Notes: generated from the letters alone by a model not told the origin. A stretch of 44,226 bases of DNA from Baia soyae (GCF_004341445.1 NZ_SLXV01000023.1:1-44226), one strand, 5' to 3'; numbered from the stretch's first letter, positions 15,558 through 28,350 are shown. Numbers and translations are program-made.

Positions 15558-18248
15558 TCAAGCATCAGCCACAACTTCCTCTCCGACATCCCGCAAAATC
15601 TCTACAAACCCATTCGTACCATCCACCCGAATATACTGCCCATCCTTCAACCTTGTTGTTGCATTCTCTACACTGACAACTGCCGGAATCCCATACTCCC
15701 TTGCCACAACGGACCCATGTGTCATTAAGCCACCTATTTCGGTTATCAGCGCCTTTGCTGATTGGAAGAGAGGAGTCCAACCCGGATCTGTGTAAGGTGC
15801 AACGAGGATTTCTCCTTTGTTTAACTGCCCTTCTTCTAAACTACGGACGACTTTTACATAACCTTCTATAACCCCAGCTGATACAGGGATCCCGATTAAA
15901 GCACCAGGCGGAGCATGTTCGTTGCTTTGTTCAGGTGTGAAAATCTCTCCATCGCTTGTGATGATATGGGGAGTCGTAAAGTTTTGATACCTAGACTCAT
16001 GCTCTTTTCGCGACTGGATAAGCTCTTTGGCACCCGGTAAACGATTTTCTAGTAGAGCGATGATTTCGTCTAGAGATAGATAAAAGATGTCTTCGATTTG
16101 ATCAAGATGATTCTGCCCACATAAAGTAGAGGATTCTCCTATAATCGCTCTCCTAAAAAGGTCGAAATATTGGATCATGATGTACTTAGGTAATTCACGG
16201 ACGCCTACAGTATTTCGAAAGATGTGAATCAGTCTGGATGCTTTTTTTGCTTTTCGCGATCCACCAGGAAGTGCGTGCAATCGTACTAATAAACGGTGGA
16301 TTGCTTCGTTTGCTTCTTGTTCCCCGCGTTTAAATCTCTCCCAGTGTTCTCCTGGAGCATTAGTCTGGATATGGCCTAGGATAGCTGGAATCAAAATCAT
16401 CGGAGCTTCTCGATAACGGGTTCGCGTTATATCGATCTCACCGGGTCCTCTCATTCCATAGATCTCCATGAATTGGATCCATGATTTTAGAAATACATCC
16501 CCACCTGCGACATCGTATAATCCCACGTAAAAAGTAGTGCTGTCAGACGTTTTTAAATATTCCATCACTTCAGGGAGGTTTCTTACTACATCGGCTAAGT
16601 CACCAACCATTAAGCCCATTTCACTTGTTATATTACCCGGTGGCGATTTATGGATAGCGGGATCTAACTTTTCATGTAACCATTTTTCTACTTTCTTTTC
16701 TAGGATACCTAGGGTTATAAAGCCCGCATATGTGTAGGTAAGAGCATTTCCAAAGCATTTTGGAGCAAAGAAGGTGCATAGTAATTTTTGAATATATCGA
16801 ATGCGTTCAACCCCAGGTCGGCGTGCTATTTCTTCTTTATAACTGTTTAGTACAGCTTGATAGCTGGATTTGGCCCGTTCTTGGATTAAGTCAGGATTCT
16901 CAAAATAGATCACTTTGAGCGAGCGTGGGATCATTTTTGTAAAGAATCCGATCATAGATTTATAGGTTTGGAACGCTTTTCGTAACGTACTTCCTTTTGG
17001 GGAGCGTTTTTCTATTTCTCCATCTAAGATCGCTTTTTTGAGCGCCGAGAGACTTGCATCCATCGTTTTATTCTTGAGAATTTTTTGGCGAGCACGTTTG
17101 ATGTAGAGAAATTCGGAGATATCCATAAACAATCGACCGCCGGCATCGACCAATACTGCGCTTTCGGTACTTTTTGCTGTTTTTCCATAGGGAAACATCG
17201 TCTTCCAAACGGATCTACCAAGTGGTCTAATGTAATCGGTCATCATTTGGCCATGGCCGACTGAATAAAAAATCCGGTATTGTGGATCCCGAGGAGCTGG
17301 GACTGGAAATAAAGAAGTAATAGGACGGGCTTGAAGGATATAGATTTGCTCCCCGCACAGGCACCATTCGATATCTTGTTCAGAACCAAAGTGTTGCTCA
17401 ATTTTACGCCCTATGTTTGCTAATTCTTTGATTTTTTCGTCCGAAAGGGCTTGTGTCTCTTGTAACTCCGGAGCTATTTCTCGGTACTCGGTTCCCCCTT
17501 CTTCTTGGGCAAAGCTTCCTTTTTCCTTCTTAGCAATTTGTTTGTGGATAATCTGATTGTTTCGGACTTTGTATAGATCAGGAGTTACCATTCCAGAGAC
17601 AAATGCTTCTCCGAGTCCAAATCCAGCATCAATTGATGTCGTTTGTCGATGTCCTGTAATGGGATCAGCGGTAAAGAGAATGCCTGAAACATCTGGGAAT
17701 ACCATCTTTTGTACGACGACTGACAGGAAGACAGAGCAATGATCGAAGCCGTTTTTAGATCGGTATATGATTGCTCTATCCGTAAAGAGAGAAGCCCAAC
17801 ATTTCTTCACGGAATCGAGCAATTGATCTCGTCCTTTTACATGAAGGTAAGTGTCTTGTTGTCCTGCAAAGGAAGCAGTGGGTAGATCCTCCGCTGTTGC
17901 ACTGGAGCGAACAGCATAAGAATCAGTTGCTCCAAGATGTTCCCATGTATGGATGATTTCAGATTCAACGATGTCATCCATTGGCAGAGTGAGAATATGT
18001 TCGCGAATCATCTCGGAAATGAGTTGAATTCCATCGAGTTGTTCTGGGTTGACTTGATTCAGCATCTCAAATAAATCATTCATTCGATCACTTGAGGATA
18101 AAGTTTGTTGATAAGCGTCTACCGTAATGCAAAAACCAGGAGGGACTGAAAAGCCAGCTTGTGTTAATTCGCCAAGATTGGCCCCTTTTCCACCCACGAT
18201 GGCTATGCTGTCCCGGTTTATTTGCTCAAAATAGGAAACATACTTCAA
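15558..18248 (-). CDS. PEP synthase-like / rifampicin phosphotransferase-like enzyme
   Basis: A multidomain phosphotransferase of 896 residues. The N-terminal ATP-binding domain (about 1-320) has GGKGANLGEL, YAVRSSATAEDLPTASFAGQ and LFTADPITGHRQ. A large central domain (about 330-790) follows. The C-terminal swivelling phosphohistidine domain has the catalytic His844 in GGLMTHGSVVAREYGIPAVV. The sequence THGSVVAREYGIPAVV and the length match rifampicin phosphotransferases and the Bacillus protein called Pps, both of which move the beta-phosphate of ATP via His. A classical PEP synthase carries its PEP domain last, and none is seen here, which favours an Rph-type enzyme. The start is TTG after GAGGTGA. 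No rifamycin-associated element was found upstream. Confidence 0.85.
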   Translation of the reverse strand: MKYVSYFEQINRDSIAIVGGKGANLGELTQAGFSVPPGFCITVDAYQQTLSSSDRMNDLFEMLNQVNPEQLDGIQLISEMIREHILTLPMDDIVESEIIHTWEHLGATDSYAVRSSATAEDLPTASFAGQQDTYLHVKGRDQLLDSVKKCWASLFTDRAIIYRSKNGFDHCSVFLSVVVQKMVFPDVSGILFTADPITGHRQTTSIDAGFGLGEAFVSGMVTPDLYKVRNNQIIHKQIAKKEKGSFAQEEGGTEYREIAPELQETQALSDEKIKELANIGRKIEQHFGSEQDIEWCLCGEQIYILQARPITSLFPVPAPRDPQYRIFYSVGHGQMMTDYIRPLGRSVWKTMFPYGKTAKSTESAVLVDAGGRLFMDISEFLYIKRARQKILKNKTMDASLSALKKAILDGEIEKRSPKGSTLRKAFQTYKSMIGFFTKMIPRSLKVIYFENPDLIQERAKSSYQAVLNSYKEEIARRPGVERIRYIQKLLCTFFAPKCFGNALTYTYAGFITLGILEKKVEKWLHEKLDPAIHKSPPGNITSEMGLMVGDLADVVRNLPEVMEYLKTSDSTTFYVGLYDVAGGDVFLKSWIQFMEIYGMRGPGEIDITRTRYREAPMILIPAILGHIQTNAPGEHWERFKRGEQEANEAIHRLLVRLHALPGGSRKAKKASRLIHIFRNTVGVRELPKYIMIQYFDLFRRAIIGESSTLCGQNHLDQIEDIFYLSLDEIIALLENRLPGAKELIQSRKEHESRYQNFTTPHIITSDGEIFTPEQSNEHAPPGALIGIPVSAGVIEGYVKVVRSLEEGQLNKGEILVAPYTDPGWTPLFQSAKALITEIGGLMTHGSVVAREYGIPAVVSVENATTRLKDGQYIRVDGTNGFVEILRDVGEEVVADA

Positions 18249-18304
18249 ACGATCTCACCTCAATATTTAAAGAATATTTTTAATAAAATCCATCTTCTCT
18301 CTTT

Positions 18305-18310
18305 ATTATA
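18305..18310 (-). promoter_or_regulatory. Candidate -10 box of the phosphotransferase gene
   Basis: TATAAT on the minus strand, 57 bases before the TTG. No good -35 is present; the -35 position touches the hairpin at 18332-18387, so activation or repression through that site is possible. Confidence 0.4.
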
Positions 18311-18331
18311 TTGTCTCACGCACATAGAAAG

Positions 18332-18387
18332 ACTTCCATAAGCAAAAGAGTTATCCAGATAAATGGATAACTCTTTCTTATGGAAGT
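18332..18387. repeat. Long inverted repeat upstream of the phosphotransferase gene
   Basis: ACTTCCATAAG / CTTATGGAAGT and AAAGAGTTATCCA / TGGATAACTCTTT are nested around GATAAA: about 23 pairs with one small internal loop. No T-run follows on either strand. It abuts the -35 position of the minus-strand promoter. Confidence 0.6.
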
Positions 18388-18706
18388 GTAGTTTGTATTT
18401 CATTTTGCTTAAAAAATGAATAGGTGGCCGTTATTGATTATGATTCTCAATTTCATTATATGATGAATTGAGAAAGTGTCAATAGGGAAATGTAAATTGA
18501 TCAATGTTTCAAAGTTTACTTGACCTTTTGACAATATCGTGTTATTTCTAGGGAAAAGCAATATGAAAGCGCTTATTTGTGTAGCGCGTATAGCTCCTAA
18601 AAAATAGAAATAAAATAGGTTTATCAAAAGGTTATAAAGAGAAAGAATGAGTGTAGATGTAATGAACACATTCGATTAGAACACGACATGTAGGTGGTGA
18701 ATGGTA
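18388..18706. other. AT-rich intergenic region with a Fur-box-like site
   Basis: No gene seen. It holds a Fur-like 7-1-7 site (18435-18449), an overlapping dyad TTCTCAATT/AATTGAGAA (18444-18472), and TTGACC/TTGACA hexamers near 18521-18533 without a clear -10. Confidence 0.4.
18435..18449. promoter_or_regulatory. Fur-box-like site
   Basis: TGATTATGATTCTCA differs from the Bacillus 7-1-7 Fur-family core TGATAATnATTATCA at two positions. The target is unclear: it is about 190 bases from the minus-strand gene and 260 from the plus-strand one, and neither is a typical iron gene. Confidence 0.3.
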
Positions 18707-19294
18707 ATGGGCGTCCTCATATGCTTGGACCCAGGTCATGGTGGGACAGACAGTGGGATGGTGGGTTCCATGTTTTTAGAGAAGGACGTATGCCTAGATT
18801 TAGCTCATCGTATTGAGAGAGAACTGCAGAAGTTTGAAGGGATCGATGTCACTCTTACTCGTAGGTATGATGTTGACTTGACGAATAATGAGAGGGCTGG
18901 TTGGGCTAACCAAAGGAAGGCTGATTTATTTGTAAGCCTGCATACGCATGGGATGTTAGATCGAGATCAAAGTGGATTTAGTACGTATGTAAGTGTGGTT
19001 GCAGGGTCAAAAGTTCGTAGAGTACAGTGCTATTTGCATAATCAAGTGACTCGTTTTTTGCGTAAATTTGGAATATGCGATTTAGGAAAGCGAAATGATA
19101 CGGAATCAAAAGGTGGACAGATTATTGAATTGCGTAGTGCGGATATGCCAGCGATTACGTTAGCGCTCTCTTCTTTACCAAAGGGGCAAACTTATGAACT
19201 ATTTAGTGATTTATCTTTTCGAGATCAGTATGCTAAATGTATTGCATGCGGTTTGGCAAGTATTTATGAATGTCAGACCAAGGATTCGATTTAA
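18707..19294 (+). CDS. Amidase_3-fold protein lacking catalytic Glu
   Basis: Related to N-acetylmuramoyl-L-alanine amidases that cut the peptide from MurNAc in peptidoglycan. It has 195 residues, a single domain. The zinc ligands are present: His11 (LDPGHGG), Glu25 (FLEKD) and His79 (SLHTH). The family's catalytic Glu sits in a PAvLvE.GF motif. The matching stretch here is MPAITLALSS, with Ala at the expected Glu position. There is no signal peptide and no cell-wall-binding repeat, so the protein should stay in the cytoplasm, for example the mother cell or forespore, unless released by lysis. The start at 18707 gives 9 bases to GGTGG; the ATG two codons earlier leaves only 3. Role unknown; it may bind rather than cut wall fragments. 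Confidence 0.8.
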   Translation: MGVLICLDPGHGGTDSGMVGSMFLEKDVCLDLAHRIERELQKFEGIDVTLTRRYDVDLTNNERAGWANQRKADLFVSLHTHGMLDRDQSGFSTYVSVVAGSKVRRVQCYLHNQVTRFLRKFGICDLGKRNDTESKGGQIIELRSADMPAITLALSSLPKGQTYELFSDLSFRDQYAKCIACGLASIYECQTKDSI

Positions 19295-19309
19295 GGGACT
19301 TATTCTTTT

Positions 19310-19358
19310 GCACCGATTCCCTCCTGTTTTCCTATGGAGAGTGGATAGGTGCTTTTTT
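19310..19358 (+). terminator. Terminator after the amidase-like gene
   Basis: GCACC...GGTGC closes a stem continued by AT pairs and CTCC/GGAG, and is followed by TTTTTT. Confidence 0.7.
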
Positions 19359-19418
19359 AGTGCGAGATTGGCTATTTATGGTACTATAGAATAGAAAGAC
19401 GAAAGGAGAGGAAGAAGA

Positions 19419-19850
19419 ATGAAAACAGGTTATGTATTGTTAGAGGATGGTAGCAAAATGGAGCTGGAGTTCTATGACGAAGCAGCTCCAAATACAGTAG
19501 CTAACTTTGAAAAGTTGGCAAACGAAGGCTTTTATGATGGGCTCAATTTCCACCGTGTGATTAAGGGTTTTGTTTCTCAAGGAGGCTGTCCACAAGGAAC
19601 AGGTGTTGGCTCAGCTGGCTATCAAATCAAATGCGAAACCACAGGAAATCCACATAAACATGTAGCAGGTTCCCTATCCATGGCTCACGCAGGAAAAGAT
19701 ACAGGCTCTTGTCAATTCTTTGTCGTTCATGATCCACAACCTCATCTAGACGGTGTACATACTGTGTTCGGCCAAGTTACCAGCGGACTCGAGCACGCAC
19801 AAAACATGAAACAAGGCGCAGGCATTAAAGAAATTCGCGTACAAGGATAG
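19419..19850 (+). CDS. ppiB: Peptidyl-prolyl cis-trans isomerase, cyclophilin type
   Basis: A cytoplasmic protein-folding enzyme that isomerises Xaa-Pro bonds. At 143 residues it matches B. subtilis PpiB. Active-site landmarks are [19 protein letters not shown] (catalytic Arg within FHRVI), [16 protein letters not shown] and the Trp/His site segment [28 protein letters not shown] lies directly before the ATG. It is flanked by terminators on both sides, so it is probably a single-gene unit. Confidence 0.95.
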   Translation: MKTGYVLLEDGSKMELEFYDEAAPNTVANFEKLANEGFYDGLNFHRVIKGFVSQGGCPQGTGVGSAGYQIKCETTGNPHKHVAGSLSMAHAGKDTGSCQFFVVHDPQPHLDGVHTVFGQVTSGLEHAQNMKQGAGIKEIRVQG

Positions 19851-19864
19851 TATTTTTTAGAGAC

Positions 19865-19909
19865 AAAAGCTAAGGGCGAACATGCTCTTAGCTTTTATTT
19901 TTTGATTAA
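19865..19909 (+). terminator. Terminator of ppiB
   Basis: AAAAGCTAAG and CTTAGCTTTT with inner GC/GC, loop GAACAT, then ATTTTTT. Confidence 0.88.
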
Positions 19910-20216
19910 GAAGTTTTAACAAGAGATTAAGGTTAGAGGGAAAGGAGAGTCTGTTCGATTATTGCCCAATATTTGGCTTTAAAAGAGTCGATAGTAGAAC
20001 CTATTATCATATTTCTAAATTGATCGCAACTATGTTAAGATAAAGTTGGAAATACTAACAGAGAAGATGGTTTTTGAAAATGGAACCAACACTACCTGGT
20101 TCTTTTTTTCATGGCGGTAAATTATATAGGAAAAAGGTATTTTTGTATTTCTGTTGAATTTATGCTTTGAAAAATAAAAGAAAAGATTGTTTCCTTCTAC
20201 TCTGAGGAGGTTACCC
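19910..20216 (+). other. Leader region with orphan terminator before yerC
   Basis: No ORF supported. A terminator-like hairpin, GAACCA-acactacc-TGGTTC followed by seven T (20083-20109), stands about 110 bases before yerC. Upstream AGAACC (19996-20001), itself part of a small hairpin GATAGTAG..CTATTATC, could pair instead with GGTTCT of the terminator. It could be an attenuated 5' leader or a small RNA. No known riboswitch or T-box motif was recognised. Confidence 0.35.
20083..20109 (+). terminator. Terminator-like hairpin upstream of yerC
   Basis: The six-pair stem GAACCA/TGGTTC (seven with a bulge) is followed by TTTTTTT. Confidence 0.6.
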
Positions 20217-20531
20217 ATGCAGTTAAATAAGCTAAAACAAAGAGAACTTGAGCAATTATTCCATGCCGTTTTAAAACTAGAAACAATGGAAGAATGTTAT
20301 CGCCTGTTTAATGACCTATGTACAGTTGGAGAAGTAAAATCAATCGCCCAACGTTTGGAAGTAGCGAGGATGTTGGAAGAAGGCTGTACGTATAACCAGA
20401 TTGAGTCAGAGACAGGTGCGAGTACAGCTACGATCTCACGTGTGAAGCGCTGTCTCCATTATGGAACAGAAGGCTATCAGTTGGCGCTGGATCGTCTTCG
20501 TCAAGATGGCTTATTAAAGAATGAGGATTAA
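20217..20531 (+). CDS. yerC: YerC/TrpR-family DNA-binding protein
   Basis: A small regulator of the YerC/YecD family, whose fold is that of the Trp repressor helix-turn-helix. The 104 residues contain the helix-turn-helix in VKSIAQRLEVARMLEEGCTY and NQIESETGASTATISRVKRC. B. subtilis yerC likewise lies just upstream of pcrB-pcrA-ligA. GAGGAGGT precedes the ATG at 20217; upward extension of the frame has no start with a ribosome binding site. Its regulon is not known. A terminator separates it from pcrB. Confidence 0.9.
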   Translation: MQLNKLKQRELEQLFHAVLKLETMEECYRLFNDLCTVGEVKSIAQRLEVARMLEEGCTYNQIESETGASTATISRVKRCLHYGTEGYQLALDRLRQDGLLKNED

Positions 20532-20546
20532 CGAAATAGGTAAGGG

Positions 20547-20575
20547 GTCCCGCATTTTTTGGCGGGACTTTTCTT
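20547..20575 (+). terminator. Terminator between yerC and pcrB
   Basis: GTCCCGC (20547-20553) and GCGGGAC (20562-20568) around ATTTTTTG, then TTTTCTT. Confidence 0.85.
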
Positions 20576-20579
20576 GTGA

Positions 20580-20588
20580 TGGTATAAT
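20580..20588 (+). promoter_or_regulatory. Extended -10 promoter of pcrB
   Basis: TGGTATAAT is an extended -10 (TGn plus perfect TATAAT), placed right after the yerC terminator. The -35 position falls in the terminator stem and is poor, as is common for extended -10 promoters. Confidence 0.55.
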
Positions 20589-20618
20589 ATGGGATAAGAT
20601 GACGGCGGTGGTCATGAG

Positions 20619-21326
20619 ATGTTAATAGAGCAGATGCAAACATGGCGTCATGTATTTAAACTAGATCCTAATCGTCCGATTGAAGAAGAGATGATTGTCC
20701 GTTTGCTCCAATCGGGTACGGATGGAATTATCGTGGGTGGAACGGATGGGATTACTTATCAAAATACCTATGAGTTAATGAGACGTGTCAAACAAACTTC
20801 ACTCCCATGCGTACAAGAAATTTCAAATGCGAAAGCGGTGGTTCCTGGATTCGATGGATTTTGTATCCCGGTTGTGCTAAACACAAATGATACTGAATGG
20901 TTAATCGGAGCTCACCAAAAAACGATGAAAGAATTTGGTGAGTGGATTCCGTGGAATCAAGTAGCGGTAGAAGGATATGTCGTACTAAATCCCGAAGCAA
21001 AAGTAGCACAACTAACAGGGGCACAAACGTCGTTAACGCATGACGATATTTTGGCTTATGCGCAGATAGCGGAGCACCTATTTCGTCTTCCTTTTTTTTA
21101 TCTCGAATATAGTGGAGTTTATGGGGATGCTCTAGTGGTACAAGCTACAGCAAATCATCTCAGGCATACGAAACTCATCTATGGAGGCGGGATTCGCTTC
21201 GAAAAGCAGGCGAGAGAAATGGCTCAATTTGCTGATATCGTAGTGGTGGGGAACCTCATTTATGATGATATAGAAATGGCGCTTCAAACGGTATCCTGGG
21301 TTAAGGAGACCAAACTGATTCGATAA
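20619..21326 (+). CDS. pcrB: Heptaprenylglyceryl phosphate synthase
   Basis: Transfers a heptaprenyl chain to sn-glycerol-1-phosphate, making an archaeal-type ether lipid in Bacillales. 235 residues with a TIM-barrel of the GGGP/PcrB family. It shows [11 protein letters not shown] near the N-terminus, [24 protein letters not shown] (contains the active-site Tyr-Glu segment) and IYGGGIRF with VVGNLIYD at the phosphate-binding end. It is encoded just before pcrA, as in Bacillus. The ribosome binding site GGCGGTGG is moderate. Confidence 0.95.
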   Translation: MLIEQMQTWRHVFKLDPNRPIEEEMIVRLLQSGTDGIIVGGTDGITYQNTYELMRRVKQTSLPCVQEISNAKAVVPGFDGFCIPVVLNTNDTEWLIGAHQKTMKEFGEWIPWNQVAVEGYVVLNPEAKVAQLTGAQTSLTHDDILAYAQIAEHLFRLPFFYLEYSGVYGDALVVQATANHLRHTKLIYGGGIRFEKQAREMAQFADIVVVGNLIYDDIEMALQTVSWVKETKLIR

Positions 21327-21373
21327 GGGGAAGGGGGCAGCGTTTACTGATTCGTGGTAGGCGCGATCATTAC

Positions 21374-25608
<4,235 letters not shown>

Positions 25609-25725
25609 AACAGAAAACTACCAAAAATATTATTAACTATCAATCTCTATTTTGGTGTATGATGATAATGCTTTATTTGGCGTTTGAAAATCTAATTGGT
25701 TTGGTCATTGGTTGTCTATTTTTAT

Positions 25726-25755
25726 GAGAATTGCCAAACGGTAATTCTCTTTTTT
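25726..25755 (+). terminator. Terminator downstream of ligA
   Basis: GAGAATTGCC and GGTAATTCTC pair around AAAC and are followed by six T, about 120 bases after the ligA stop. Confidence 0.85.
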
Positions 25756-25798
25756 ATAGTAAAGTGATGAGATGAAAAAGATAAAGGGTGAGTGATGG

Positions 25799-27052
25799 TT
25801 GAGGAAACTTGCAATGATTTTAGGAGTTTGCTTACTAGGTAGCACGTTAACTTCGTGTGCGTTACCAACGGTAATATCCAACTATGTGGATTCAATTGGA
25901 AGTGAAGCGGGCAATAAGAAGATTGAATACACAGATGAGGCAAAAAAGAGTGGATTTACATTAGAACAACCCACGACGGGAGTAGTGGTAGGGAAAGAGG
26001 AAGTTCTCATTCAAGGGTCTCTTGCAGAAGCGAAAGCAGGGGATCAGATATTAGTTCGGATTTCGAAAGATGGTAAGTCTGGACAAAAGATTATTTCCAT
26101 AAAGGATAAAAAATTTCGCCAGGCAGTCCCTCTATACTATGGTAAGGGGAAGCATGAAGTTGAAGTCTTAATTCCAGGCGACTCTAAAACGGACTACTAT
26201 TACTCTGCTACGAGATTTACAGTAGAAAATAGCTCCTCTTTACAACAAATACCTATGGGGTATAATAGCAGTTTTTATAGACAGTATGGAGTCACATTAG
26301 AGCAACCCATTGCAGGTGGGAAAACCTACGATGGAAAGGTTTTATTACAAGGAACCGTCGATCCCCCCTCCAAAAGTACGAAACAAGTAGAATATTTAGT
26401 TGTTCGAGCGGATAAAGGAGAGGACAAATCAAATTATTACATTCCAGTTAAAGATCGAAAGTTTTCCCAATGGATTCCGTTGCGATTTGGAGCTGGGGAT
26501 TACAAAGTACAACTTACTGTAGGAGACTTGCATTATTCGCCTGTTGTAGACCTTGAAGTAAAAAATTCAGTATCGGCTGATTTGCGTGATTTACTGCCAG
26601 GAAGCGGTATGGAATCTGATGATCCTCAAATCATCGCTCTGAGTAAAAAAATTACGGCTAACGAGAATTCACCCATGGAAAAAGCGCGAGCGATTTACAA
26701 GCACGTGGCTACGAATGTATCTTACGATATGAAAAAGGATCGAAATTATTGGGATGATGGTGCACTGAAGACGTTGCGCGAGCGTAAAGGAATCTGCCAT
26801 GACTATGCGCTTACTACCGTCGCTCTTCTGCGAGCGATTGAAATTCCTGCACGATATATCGGCGGGGATGCAGGAGAGCCTCATGCATGGGTTGAAGCGA
26901 AGATCGGTGACAAATGGATACCGATGGATCCCACATGGGGTTCAGGTTATTCGGCTGGAAAAAAGTTTGTGAAGGCATACGACCCATCCTATTTTAATCC
27001 AAATCCAGCTTCTTTTAAGAAGACTCATAAAAAACCGGAAGTTATTTACTAA
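25799..27052 (+). CDS. Transglutaminase-like lipoprotein, copy 1
   Basis: A 417-residue envelope lipoprotein. The signal peptide has lipobox LTSC (Cys20), so the mature protein should be lipid-anchored on the outer face of the membrane. Two beta-rich repeats follow (about 50-145, ending with ATRFTVENS, and about 160-265, with YDGKVLLQGTVDPPSK), then a transglutaminase-core domain. The Cys-His-Asp triad is complete: C333 (KGICHDYALTTVALLRA), H362 (GEPHAWVEAKIG) and D377 (MDPTWGSG). Such bacterial domains act as peptidases or cross-linkers of peptidoglycan or protein; the substrate here is unknown. The start is TTG after AAGGGTGAG. A paralogue follows 50 bases on with nearly the same leader. 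In Bacillus this position after ligA holds the lipoprotein gene camS. Confidence 0.88.
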   Translation: MRKLAMILGVCLLGSTLTSCALPTVISNYVDSIGSEAGNKKIEYTDEAKKSGFTLEQPTTGVVVGKEEVLIQGSLAEAKAGDQILVRISKDGKSGQKIISIKDKKFRQAVPLYYGKGKHEVEVLIPGDSKTDYYYSATRFTVENSSSLQQIPMGYNSSFYRQYGVTLEQPIAGGKTYDGKVLLQGTVDPPSKSTKQVEYLVVRADKGEDKSNYYIPVKDRKFSQWIPLRFGAGDYKVQLTVGDLHYSPVVDLEVKNSVSADLRDLLPGSGMESDDPQIIALSKKITANENSPMEKARAIYKHVATNVSYDMKKDRNYWDDGALKTLRERKGICHDYALTTVALLRAIEIPARYIGGDAGEPHAWVEAKIGDKWIPMDPTWGSGYSAGKKFVKAYDPSYFNPNPASFKKTHKKPEVIY

Positions 27053-27102
27053 CATGTAGATGTGTTCATGATTAAGATGAAAAGATAAAGGGTGCGGTAT
27101 GG

Positions 27103-28350
27103 TTGAGGAAACTTGCAATAATATTAGGATTTTGTTTACTAGGTAGCATGTTAACTTCGTGTGCGCTACCAATTGTAGTATCCAACTATGTGGATTCAAT
27201 GGGAAATGAAGAAGATAGGAAGAAAATTGAATACACAGATGAGGCAAAAAAGAGTGGATTTACACTGGAGAAGCCTGCAACAGGAGCAGTTGCAGGGAAA
27301 GATGAGTTCTTAATTCAAGGATCTCTTGCAGAATCAAAGGCAGGGGATGTATTATCTGTTTGGGTTTCAAAGGATGGTCTATCTGGGAAAAAGCCAGTTA
27401 CGATCATGGATAAAAAGTTTCAGGACACCATTCCTCTTTACTATGGCAAGGGACAGCATCAGGTGGAGATCATGATTGAAAAAAATGGTGTTCATGTGAC
27501 TGTTGCCAAGTTCACAGTAGATAAAACGTCCGATGTGGAACAAACACCTGTGAAATATAGCGGCTCTTATCAAACAAATGGAATTACACTCCATCAACCT
27601 CTTACGGGTGGAAAATCCTACGATGGAAAAGTACTATTACAAGGAACAGTTGTGCCCCCTTCTAAGGATGAGAAACCATTAAAATATATGATTGTTCATG
27701 CGGAAAAAGGAGAAGATACCTCGAGGTATTACCTGCCAGTCGAGAATCAAAAATTCTCCCAATGGATTCCGTTGCGATTTGGAGCTGGGGATTACAAAGT
27801 AAGCATTTGGCTAGATGAAATGACGGATTATCTGACCCCTGTTGCTGATTTTAATGTAAAGAATACAGTAACTGCCGATTTACGTGACTTATTGCCAGGA
27901 AGTGGTATGGAATCCGACAATCCTGAACTCATCGCTCTTAGTAAAAAAATCACGGCTAATGCGAGTTCGCCTATGGAGAAAGCACGAGCGATCTATAAAC
28001 ATGTAGCCACAAATGTTTCTTATGATCTGAAAAAGAAGGATAACTATTGGGACGATGGTGCACTGAAGACGTTACGTGAGCGAAAAGGAATCTGCCATGA
28101 CTATGCGCTTACCACCGTTGCTCTACTACGTGCGAGTGAAATTCCCGCACGATATATCAGTGGAGATGCAGGAGAGCCTCATGCATGGGTTGAGGCGAAA
28201 ATCGGTGGCAAGTGGATACCGATGGATCCTACATGGGGTTCAGGCTATTCGACTGGGAAAAAGTTTGTGAAGGCATACGACCCATCCTATTTTAATCCAA
28301 ATCCAGCTTCTTTTAAGAAAACCCATAAGAAGCCTGAGGTTGAATATTAA
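27103..28350 (+). CDS. Transglutaminase-like lipoprotein, copy 2
   Basis: A 415-residue tandem paralogue of the gene before it, with the same design: lipobox LTSC, two beta repeats, then a transglutaminase core. The triad is C331, H360 and D375. The last 150 residues are almost identical to copy 1, while the beta repeats have diverged (for example YSGSYQTNGITLHQPLTGG against YNSSFYRQYGVTLEQPIAGG), which points to selection on the catalytic domain or to gene conversion, with different binding parts. The TTG start and the bases around the ribosome binding site (AAGGGTG) repeat those of copy 1. The pair forms one operon closed by a terminator. Confidence 0.88.
   Translation: MRKLAIILGFCLLGSMLTSCALPIVVSNYVDSMGNEEDRKKIEYTDEAKKSGFTLEKPATGAVAGKDEFLIQGSLAESKAGDVLSVWVSKDGLSGKKPVTIMDKKFQDTIPLYYGKGQHQVEIMIEKNGVHVTVAKFTVDKTSDVEQTPVKYSGSYQTNGITLHQPLTGGKSYDGKVLLQGTVVPPSKDEKPLKYMIVHAEKGEDTSRYYLPVENQKFSQWIPLRFGAGDYKVSIWLDEMTDYLTPVADFNVKNTVTADLRDLLPGSGMESDNPELIALSKKITANASSPMEKARAIYKHVATNVSYDLKKKDNYWDDGALKTLRERKGICHDYALTTVALLRASEIPARYISGDAGEPHAWVEAKIGGKWIPMDPTWGSGYSTGKKFVKAYDPSYFNPNPASFKKTHKKPEVEY

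Noticed and set aside
18267-18293. Eight-codon frame (MDFIKNIL) before the phosphotransferase start, as a possible leader peptide
   Set aside because: It is very short, lies within a few bases of the probable transcription start, and no stem masks the ribosome binding site. Rifamycins also do not act on ribosomes.
18409-18669. 86-codon minus-strand frame between the phosphotransferase and the amidase-like gene
   Set aside because: AT-rich chance frame without a ribosome binding site; overlaps the Fur-like site and dyad.
19910-20216. T-box riboswitch before yerC
   Set aside because: A terminator is present, but the conserved T-box sequence and specifier stem could not be found, and yerC is not an aminoacyl-tRNA or amino-acid gene.
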